A stretch of 6,325 nt of DNA, taken from positions 1 through 6,325 of the forward strand of contig JBPCJY010000006.1 of NCBI GenBank assembly GCA_051004815.1. Reading direction: 5' to 3'. The stretch is from JBBQXY01 sp051004815 (lineage in GTDB: Bacteria; Chloroflexota; Ktedonobacteria; Ktedonobacterales; Ktedonobacteraceae). Shown here piece by piece: positions 1 through 4,627 of the stretch (position 1 is the stretch's first letter; every line of letters starts with the position of its first letter). The notes under the pieces are model-generated. The model saw nothing but the letters and a program-made list of their open reading frames with translations, did not search any database and had not been told where the DNA came from. The position numbers were made by a program, and so were the translations under genes.

Positions 1-4
1 GAGA

Positions 5-25
5 GGGGGGAAGAAAGGGGAGGGG
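5..25 (+). repeat. G/A-rich tract, copy 1
   Basis: The plus strand reads G6-AA-G-AAA-G4-A-G4. The same block order occurs on the minus strand at 4432-4463 (G9-A7-G-A4-G4-A-G6), differing only in run lengths. Both copies lie just downstream of a gene and are C/T-rich in that gene's transcript. The function is unknown: it may be part of a terminator or a Rho-loading site, and the purine strand could form a G-quadruplex. Confidence 0.5.
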
Positions 26-56
26 AAAGGCAGGACAGCTAGCGTCGCCCCCCTTT
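14..56 (-). terminator. possible end-of-operon terminator
   Basis: In the transcript of the hydratase gene, an AAAGGGG arm (plus-strand 50-56) can pair with CCCCTTT (14-20) across about 29 bases, followed by a C/T-rich tail in place of a clean T run. It lies about 40 bases after the hydratase stop, where the operon could end. The long loop and poor T tract make this weak, and Rho-dependent termination at the C-rich RNA is an alternative. Confidence 0.3.
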
Positions 57-93
57 GCTCTTCTTGCTTCCCACTTCACCTGTATTGATCTGC

Positions 94-894
94 CTAGCGG
101 GCTTTGAATTCGGCTGTGCGCTTCTCACTATAGGCAGCGATGCCCTCTTTGGCATCCTCACTCTGGAACAGGAGTTGTTGCAGCTCACGCTCAATCGCCA
201 GGCTCTCAGAGAACGAAACTTCCGCACCGGACTGCACCGCACGCTTGATGCGTCCCACAGCTTTCGAGGCTTTGTTAGGCGGACAGAACGACTTCGCGTA
301 CTTCATTACTTCGTCCCAGTAGTTTTCTGGCTCGTAGATGTAGTTAATGAGGCCAAGGGCGAGTGCATCTTCAAAGCTTAGCAGCTTGCCTTCGGTCATC
401 AGCTCGATAGCCTTGTTCTTGGGGAGCGCACGCGCCATCCGCTGTGTGCCGCCTGTGCCTGGAAGCACGCCCAAGGTGACTTCTGGCAGACCAACCTTGC
501 CCCCATTGCGTTTGGCAATGCGGATATCGCAGGCCAGAGCAATCTCTAAGCCGCCACCAACGGTATGGCCGTTGAGTGCGGCGATCACCAGTTTCGGTGT
601 CTGTTCCAGGCGCATCAGCGTCTCGTTGGCATGCAAACAGAAATAATATTTGAACGTTGGGGTAACAGCATTGAGCATGCTGATCTCGGCACCAGCACTG
701 AAGAACTTCTCGCCGGCTCCGCGCAACAAGAGCACATGCACGTTCTCATCGAAGCGTGCCTGCAAAATAGCCTCGTCGAGTTGACGCATCATCTCGTGGC
801 TGTAGGTATTAGCCGGAGCGTTTGTAAGCTCGATGATGGCGATACCGTCGGTAGTCGTGTAGTTTACCAGGGTGCGTTCTGTTGTTGTGGTCAT
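94..894 (-). CDS. enoyl-CoA hydratase/isomerase (crotonase) family, PaaF-like
   Basis: A 266-residue protein of normal crotonase length. The oxyanion-hole region is FFSAGAEIS (residues 64-72). The crotonase signature follows, with GGGLEIALACD (113-123) and GLPEVTLGVLPGTGGTQR (135-152). Glu117 and Glu138 sit where the two catalytic glutamates of classical enoyl-CoA hydratase lie (Glu144/Glu164 in the rat enzyme), so hydration of a 2-enoyl-CoA is more likely than pure isomerisation. In phenylacetate catabolism this fits PaaF (2,3-dehydroadipyl-CoA hydratase) better than the isomerase PaaG, which lacks one of the two acids. The assignment to PaaF is inferred from context. The ATG overlaps the stop of the zinc-ribbon gene (ATGA) and has a strong AAAGGAAGG ribosome site 6 bases upstream. 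It is the last operon gene before the left window edge. Confidence 0.93.
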   Translation of the reverse strand: MTTTTERTLVNYTTTDGIAIIELTNAPANTYSHEMMRQLDEAILQARFDENVHVLLLRGAGEKFFSAGAEISMLNAVTPTFKYYFCLHANETLMRLEQTPKLVIAALNGHTVGGGLEIALACDIRIAKRNGGKVGLPEVTLGVLPGTGGTQRMARALPKNKAIELMTEGKLLSFEDALALGLINYIYEPENYWDEVMKYAKSFCPPNKASKAVGRIKRAVQSGAEVSFSESLAIERELQQLLFQSEDAKEGIAAYSEKRTAEFKAR

Positions 895-1097
895 GCTTGA
901 CCTTCCTTTCGTGTCGCATATGCGTTCAACATTTCGTCATCTTTGACATATTCAAATGGCGTATGACAGTTATTACAATAATACTGTACGGTCAGCAGTT
1001 GCTGGCCGAACAGTGAAAAGAATTCCGTGTCGTGTGAGTCGCAATAGGGGCAGCGTACCTCCACCTGCTTTGCCGACTCGTCTGGAGGATAGTGCAT
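891..1097 (-). CDS. stand-alone zinc-ribbon protein, detached C-terminal domain of PaaD
   Basis: A 68-residue protein with Cys16-x2-Cys19 and Cys41-x2-Cys44, a four-cysteine zinc ribbon. Recalled E. coli PaaD ends in the same pattern: VRCPxC...S.FG......YxCxxCxxPFxYxK. Here residues 14-19 read VRCPYC, FG is at 30-31, YC at 40-41 and PFEYVK at 47-52. The protein therefore corresponds to the PaaD C-terminal domain encoded as its own gene, two genes away from the PaaD N-terminal domain. I chose the ATG at 1097, which starts 5 bases after the paaC stop and has AGGG 8 bases upstream inside the end of paaC. An in-frame ATG at 1133 would add 12 basic residues and overlap paaC. The stop overlaps the hydratase start (ATGA). 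Its role is probably metal handling in epoxidase maturation (inference). Confidence 0.88.
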   Translation of the reverse strand: MHYPPDESAKQVEVRCPYCDSHDTEFFSLFGQQLLTVQYYCNNCHTPFEYVKDDEMLNAYATRKEGQA

Positions 1098-1102
1098 GGC
1101 GA

Positions 1103-1858
1103 TTACCCTACCCTTCTTCCCACGGCATCCCATGCGGACCAGGGTAGCGGCTGCGTCAACTCCCAGCGTTTATCAGTAGCGTTAAATGTGGCCGGCATAG
1201 CAATATCAAGTTCGTTCAGTACGGGCATAATCTTGTGCAGGTAGCGACTGCGTAACTCGTCGGGTGTGCCATCGATAATGCCCTCGCGGGAGAGTTGCAG
1301 CATGGTAGGATCGTCGTTTGGCCCGAACCAGCACAGGGTTTCATCCCACAGATGTTGTAATGCTACAATCAGTGCGGCACGTACCGCGCCCCCAGCTTTC
1401 GCCAATCGACGCACCCAGCCTTCGGCATGCATGAAATGGATGCGTTCCTCCTGCACAACCTTACGTGAACGCTGACGCAGCGGTTCGTAACTGGATTGCT
1501 GCGCCACCTCAAAGAAGGTCGTAAGAGCGGTATCCAGCAGAAAATTGGTGGCCACAAAATCGGACCAGCCCGCAAAGTTGGCGTCGAGGGCGGCCAGATG
1601 GTAATGCAAGTCACGCGTGGTTGGCTCGACCTGCCGGAGATCGGCCTGTCCCTGCGTGAAATCCGCCAGCAAGGGATAGAGCGTGCGTGCATGCCCAAGC
1701 TCGTCCTGGGTCATGGCGGCGGCGGCAACAGCCGCTTCTAAAGCTGGCGCACCATTGCACCAGTACGCGTAACGTCGCCCGACAGCTTGTTTGTTATCGG
1801 CCAGTGACGAGAGCAACGCAAAAAGTGCCGCGTTATCTACATATGTCCCAGTGGTCAT
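1103..1858 (-). CDS. paaC: 1,2-phenylacetyl-CoA epoxidase subunit PaaC
   Basis: A 251-residue ferritin-like protein, close to E. coli PaaC (248). PaaC pairs with PaaA in the multicomponent monooxygenase that epoxidises the aromatic ring of phenylacetyl-CoA. It is known as a structural, non-catalytic subunit. Visible features are LADN (residues 19-22), QDELGHAR (51-58), the FLLDTALT helix (106-113), QEERIHF (136-142), EGW (146-148) and FGPNDD. In E. coli PaaC, as I recall it, most metal-ligand positions are lost. Here Glu53, His56, Asp109, Glu138 and His141 are all present, with Lys23 at the first-helix ligand position. The start has a GAGGA ribosome site about 8 bases upstream and follows the paaB stop by 9 bases. 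PaaC rather than PaaA is chosen from length, N-terminal motif and operon position. Confidence 0.9.
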   Translation of the reverse strand: MTTGTYVDNAALFALLSSLADNKQAVGRRYAYWCNGAPALEAAVAAAAMTQDELGHARTLYPLLADFTQGQADLRQVEPTTRDLHYHLAALDANFAGWSDFVATNFLLDTALTTFFEVAQQSSYEPLRQRSRKVVQEERIHFMHAEGWVRRLAKAGGAVRAALIVALQHLWDETLCWFGPNDDPTMLQLSREGIIDGTPDELRSRYLHKIMPVLNELDIAMPATFNATDKRWELTQPLPWSAWDAVGRRVG

Positions 1859-1867
1859 AGTTTTTCC

Positions 1868-2113
1868 TCACGATGCAATGACGGTGACTATCGTCTCACG
1901 CGGGACAATCACCATCTCAACCCAGCTAAATTCGTCAAAAATGCTGCGTGCATAGACCGTTGCCAGTTCGACATCATCGGCCATGACGTTGCCGATTTCG
2001 TGCAACGGCTCTTCATATTTGCGCCGCGCATATACTTGCCAGACACAATGCTCATTGAGCGCGTCGCGTCGTTGCAATGGCGCGTGTATGCTTTCAGTTC
2101 CCGTGTTGTTCAT
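1868..2113 (-). CDS. paaB: 1,2-phenylacetyl-CoA epoxidase subunit PaaB
   Basis: An 81-residue protein, slightly shorter than E. coli PaaB (95). PaaB is a small subunit that helps assemble PaaA-PaaC heterodimers into the larger complex and has no catalytic residues. The family pattern is visible: W25-Q-V-Y-A-R30, a PLHEIGNVMADD stretch (36-47), ATVYAR (51-56), then WVEMVIVPRETI (64-75). The shortening is at the C-terminus. The ATG at 2113 overlaps the paaD stop as ATGA, with a GGGGGA ribosome site at good distance. An upstream in-frame ATG at 2128 would overlap paaD by 19 bases and is less likely. In E. coli, paaB directly follows paaA, whereas here paaD lies between them. Confidence 0.88.
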   Translation of the reverse strand: MNNTGTESIHAPLQRRDALNEHCVWQVYARRKYEEPLHEIGNVMADDVELATVYARSIFDEFSWVEMVIVPRETIVTVIAS

Positions 2114-2469
2114 GCCGAAATCCCCCAACTGCGCATAATGTCAATGCCCTCTTCGCTGAGCCGGGCTTTCGTCCAGGCAGGCTCCCAGACAATCTCAATC
2201 TGTACGTCTTCTACACCTGGCTCGCGCAGCAGGCGAGCGCGAATATCGTCCATAATGAACTCGGTAGCGGGACAACCCATAGCCGTAAAAGTGAGTTTGA
2301 TGTTGACCGTGTTCTCATGCCGCGTGAGATCAACGATCAAGCCCATGTCCACCACACTGATGGGAATTTCTGGATCGGTCACATCGCGCAAGGCATCCCA
2401 CAACGCGGCACACGATGAATCTTGCATGTCCTCGCTCTGAACGATTAAAGATGGATAGGTAGTCGTCAT
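2110..2469 (-). CDS. paaD: PaaD, MIP18 (DUF59) domain only; epoxidase maturation factor
   Basis: A 119-residue protein matching the N-terminal domain of E. coli PaaD (about 165 residues). Diagnostic motifs are DPEIPISVVDMGLI (residues 32-45) and TAMGCPATE (62-70), with Cys66 at the conserved position of the MIP18/SufT family, then EPAWT near residue 95 and a terminal WGIS. PaaD is needed for phenylacetyl-CoA epoxidase activity and is thought to act in Fe-S or metal-centre assembly. The protein stops right after WGIS, where E. coli PaaD continues through a short linker into its zinc ribbon. That ribbon is encoded separately at 891-1097. The ATG overlaps the paaA stop (ATGA), with GGAG 8 bases upstream inside paaA. 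Confidence 0.9.
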   Translation of the reverse strand: MTTTYPSLIVQSEDMQDSSCAALWDALRDVTDPEIPISVVDMGLIVDLTRHENTVNIKLTFTAMGCPATEFIMDDIRARLLREPGVEDVQIEIVWEPAWTKARLSEEGIDIMRSWGISA

Positions 2470-3428
2470 GCGTCTTGCTCCAACAGGCGCAGCATCTCTT
2501 TCTTGCCGCGCTGTATCATGCCAACAAACTCTTCATTCATGGGGCCGCGTGCCTTCCAACGTTTCATGACATCATCCCATGTGCAGGGACCATCTTCGAG
2601 CAACCAGTGTTTGGCTTTCGCGTCGAAATGTGCCGGAAATGCACAGTCAACAACGTACTTTTTCTGCGCCTCGTCATAATGTGCCGGAAGGTTGAGGTGC
2701 AGTTCCTGGCAGAATGGGACTGCCGTAGACATCCAAATCTGGCGCAATTCGTCGTTGCTATGGCCCTTGAAGCCGTACTCAAGTTGCTCGCTGTGCTGTT
2801 TTAGATCATCTGGTAGGCCAAACCATTCAACGGTCAACAGAAACATCCAGTCTACCGCCTTTTGCAACGCTTCATGTCCGCTGCTATCCTGGTTGAGCTT
2901 GCGCATACCCTGTTCGCCATGCCGCAAGTGAAAGGTTTCTTCCTTGTCCACTTTCACCAGCGCACGCTTCCAAGGACCAAAAGTGGTGCTTTGATAGATA
3001 TCACCCAGCAGCGTATAACCCGCCCGGTCATAGAACGCATTGGCGACCACTAGCTCAACCCAGCTGTCCAGTGGGATATCAAAGGAATACGGGTACTTGA
3101 ATTTGCTCGGCTCTCGCTCGAAAATCAATTGCTCGGTATCAACGCCAAGGTCGCGCAGCAAACGGTAGGCGATATGCGCATGCGACAACTCGTCTTGAAT
3201 AATGGACATTGCCGAACCAAAATTGTTCAAATTTGGCGCATGTACGGCGGCATGATAGTACGCGGGTGCGCTGATCAATTCAGTATCGGCAGAAACGGTC
3301 AAGATACGTTTCATGCCCTCTAGATAGATGGGACTCATATGATCAAGAGTCTCAATAAGTTGCTGCTTACGAATGCGACCGAGCAAAGCATCTTCGCTCT
3401 GTAATCTGCTTGTTATAGGATATGCCAT
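2466..3428 (-). CDS. paaA: 1,2-phenylacetyl-CoA epoxidase catalytic subunit PaaA
   Basis: A 320-residue ferritin-like di-iron oxygenase subunit (E. coli PaaA is 309). It is the catalytic subunit that inserts oxygen into the ring of phenylacetyl-CoA. Aligned by eye with recalled E. coli PaaA, all six iron ligands are present at matching spacing: Glu50, Glu80 and His83 (QDELSH), Asp134 (YDRAG), Glu164 and His167 (KEETFH). The sequence is otherwise quite diverged; FGLPDD replaces FGPNDD. I chose the ATG at 3428 because it has a perfect AAGGAG 6 bases upstream and gives a family-typical length. The frame stays open upstream, with an ATG at 3497 preceded by GGGGAG, but that would add 23 residues with no family counterpart. 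It is the first gene of the operon and is coupled to paaD by an ATGA overlap. Confidence 0.93.
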   Translation of the reverse strand: MAYPITSRLQSEDALLGRIRKQQLIETLDHMSPIYLEGMKRILTVSADTELISAPAYYHAAVHAPNLNNFGSAMSIIQDELSHAHIAYRLLRDLGVDTEQLIFEREPSKFKYPYSFDIPLDSWVELVVANAFYDRAGYTLLGDIYQSTTFGPWKRALVKVDKEETFHLRHGEQGMRKLNQDSSGHEALQKAVDWMFLLTVEWFGLPDDLKQHSEQLEYGFKGHSNDELRQIWMSTAVPFCQELHLNLPAHYDEAQKKYVVDCAFPAHFDAKAKHWLLEDGPCTWDDVMKRWKARGPMNEEFVGMIQRGKKEMLRLLEQDA

Positions 3429-3434
3429 ACAATG

Positions 3435-3440
3435 CTCCTT
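3435..3440 (-). promoter_or_regulatory. paaA ribosome binding site
   Basis: AAGGAG lies 6 bases before the ATG at 3428. It is the best ribosome site in the operon and decides the start of paaA against in-frame upstream ATG/TTG codons at 3497, 3509 and 3521. Confidence 0.8.
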
Positions 3441-3451
3441 GCTCAGAACGT

Positions 3452-3487
3452 GCGTCTTGAAGCGGCTCTGCCACTTCACGGGGACGC
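3452..3487 (-). other. strong hairpin in the paaA mRNA leader
   Basis: In the paaA transcript, TGAAGTGGC (3478-3470) pairs with GCCGCTTCA (3466-3458) over 9 base pairs including one G-U, with a 3-base AGA loop. An outer 5-bp GCGTC/GACGC clamp (3487-3483 with 3456-3452) closes it. It ends about 12 bases before the AAGGAG. There is no T run, so it is not a terminator. It may protect the mRNA or affect translation (inference). Confidence 0.55.
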
Positions 3488-3528
3488 AAAAGGCCATTAC
3501 ACTCCCCATCCCCTTCAACAAACCCTAC

Positions 3529-3566
3529 CATACTATTTTGAACATCTGGTATGTTTATACAATAAA
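3529..3566. promoter_or_regulatory. candidate operator repeats at the paaA promoter
   Basis: Two inverted repeats fall on the paaA -10 and start region. One is TTTAT-ACA-ATAAA (3554-3566), covering the -10 box. The other is CATAC-N15-GTATG (3529-3553), spanning the predicted start site. TetR-family proteins bind such repeats. The region is A/T-rich and the arms are short, so either could be chance. Confidence 0.3.
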
Positions 3567-3582
3567 TACGCCGAAAAATCAA
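3554..3582 (-). promoter_or_regulatory. paaA operon promoter
   Basis: A sigma70-type promoter reading leftward: -35 TTGATT (3582-3577), a 17-bp spacer and -10 TATAAA (3559-3554). Transcription would start near 3547, giving a leader of about 119 bases before paaA. It lies back to back with the tetR promoter, the two -35 boxes being only 7 bases apart, so one bound repressor could affect both. Confidence 0.65.
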
Positions 3583-3589
3583 GGGTACG

Positions 3590-3619
3590 TTGGTGAAAGT
3601 TTCTACTATATGGTATAAT
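3590..3619 (+). promoter_or_regulatory. tetR promoter with extended -10
   Basis: The -35 is TTGGTG (3590-3595), the spacer is 18 bp, and the -10 is TATAAT (3614-3619) preceded by TGG, an extended -10. The start would be near 3626, leaving about 95 bases before the preferred ATG at 3722. A TATGGTA word on the -10 (3609-3615) is the inverse of TACCATA at 3526-3532 near the paaA start site, which may be shared operator half-sites (weak). Confidence 0.6.
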
Positions 3620-3721
3620 ATGCGCTATCAGATACATTGGTAAGGTGTGCTGAATGTTGACAAAGCACTTGTCACTCGCTACTATACGTTGCAACACGTT
3701 AGAGAAAATGGGATGGTGTCC

Positions 3722-4627
3722 ATGGCTCTGAATCGAGATCAGCTGCGGGTAAAACAAAGCAGGGCGAGCAAGCCCGCTAAAGTGAAGCGCACACGCTTAA
3801 CACAAAAGGCTATTGAGGCGGTGGCTTCCGAACTGTTCGCCCGCAAAGGGTTCGGCGCGACGAGCCTGGATGACATTGCCGAAGCCCTGGGTGCGACAAA
3901 AGGCGCACTCTATTACCATGTGAAAAACAAAGAGGAAATCCTGCGCCTCATCTATTTGACCGTCCTGACGGTCAGTGAAGAGCCACTGCGCCGCATCATG
4001 GAAGCTGATCTCCCACCTGCTGAGAAGCTACGGCGGGCAGTGGAACACCAGACCGCCGTAGCCGCCGATCGCTCGCCAGCTATGACAGTCTTCTACCGCG
4101 AGCAGCATTACTTGACTGGCCCCTTTGCCAAAGAAATCATCCTCCGCAAGAAAGCCTACGAACGCTACTTCGCGCAAATCATTGAAGAAGGGCAGGTAGC
4201 AGGCGTGTTTCAACTCGACATTGACCCCAAAATTGCCACCTATGGCCTGTTAGGGATGTGCAACTGGCTTTCCCAGTGGTACCGCTCCGAGGGCCAGTAC
4301 TCACCTCAGCAAATCGCCGACATGTTTGGCAAGATGATACGTGGCTTGAACCGCCAGACATTTGGAGGTCCTGACTTGCGCCCCTGGTGGGGAGGAAGAG
4401 CCTGCTGTGTTGTAGGAGGAAGCTCCCTCCTCCCCCCTCCCCTTTTCTTTTTTTCCCCCCCCCACTACGCTTGTCTCTTTAAACCACTGTGCGCAATTTG
4501 GTATGCCATCGTTCCAGACGTTGCATCCCTTTATCGCTCTTCACCTTGCCGCGCAAGCGCACAAAGAGCAACGAACCCAACAAAAGTGCTTCGACAATAC
4601 CCGCTCCAGCCACCGCTAATGGAATAG
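3722..4627 (+). CDS. TetR-family regulator, probable PaaR-type repressor, with read-through C-terminal tail
   Basis: From the ATG at 3722 the protein has 301 residues. Residues 25-75 form a TetR DNA-binding domain: RLTQKAIEAVASELFARKGF (25-44), then the helix-turn-helix TSLDDIAEALGATKGALYYHV (47-67, tight match to the family). The ligand domain runs to about residue 217, a normal TetR length. About 84 further residues are low-complexity, Pro/Phe/Cys-rich, read through a terminator-like hairpin, and overlap the 3' end of the murJ-like gene in antisense. They are probably not native: a frameshift near 4340-4372 would meet the TGA at 4372. The start is uncertain: GTG 3647 and ATG 3713 are in frame, but 3722 leaves a typical 20-25 residue lead-in. 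The divergent position opposite paaA suggests repression of the operon, relieved by phenylacetyl-CoA, as for TetR-type PaaR in other bacteria (inference). Confidence 0.8.
   Translation: MALNRDQLRVKQSRASKPAKVKRTRLTQKAIEAVASELFARKGFGATSLDDIAEALGATKGALYYHVKNKEEILRLIYLTVLTVSEEPLRRIMEADLPPAEKLRRAVEHQTAVAADRSPAMTVFYREQHYLTGPFAKEIILRKKAYERYFAQIIEEGQVAGVFQLDIDPKIATYGLLGMCNWLSQWYRSEGQYSPQQIADMFGKMIRGLNRQTFGGPDLRPWWGGRACCVVGGSSLLPPPLFFFSPPHYACLFKPLCAIWYAIVPDVASLYRSSPCRASAQRATNPTKVLRQYPLQPPLME
4389..4454 (+). terminator. terminator-like nested hairpin after the TetR domain
   Basis: The outer arms GGGGAGG (4389-4395) and CCTCCCC (4436-4442) enclose an inner hairpin, AGGAGG (4414-4419) with CCTCCT (4426-4431) around a 6-base loop. 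A T-rich tail TTTTCTTTTTTT (4443-4454) follows directly. This is a plausible intrinsic terminator for tetR. It lies inside the open reading frame, which suggests the true stop came earlier. On the opposite strand no T run follows, so it would not serve the murJ-like gene. Confidence 0.5.
4432..4463 (-). repeat. G/A-rich tract, copy 2
   Basis: The minus strand reads G9-A7-G-A4-G4-A-G6, the same block order as the plus strand at 5-25. The plus-strand RNA here is C/T-rich and forms the tail of the tetR terminator-like structure. The T7-C9 run is also a place where sequencing or replication could slip. Confidence 0.5.

Noticed and set aside
1098..1133. Longer zinc-ribbon protein from ATG 1133
   Set aside because: It would overlap the end of paaC by 31 bases and add a basic tail that is simply paaC's last codons in another frame. 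The ATG 5 bases after the paaC stop fits the operon's spacing.
3429..3521. Longer PaaA starting at 3497-3521
   Set aside because: The frame is open and GGGGAG precedes ATG 3497, but the added residues have no counterpart in PaaA and would place the leader hairpin inside the coding region. ATG 3428 has a perfect AAGGAG and gives a family-typical length.
3533..3757. A minus-strand open frame of 74 codons across the tetR start and the control region
   Set aside because: It crosses both predicted promoters, has no recognisable family features and is opposite the tetR N-terminus, so it is a chance frame.
4479..4560. A frameshift as the cause of the missing helices 13-14 in the MurJ homologue
   Set aside because: The frame ends with a normal hydrophilic basic tail and TAA, and the sequence beyond is a homopolymer-rich spacer followed by tetR on the other strand. 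No remaining helix-coding sequence is visible there in any minus-strand frame.
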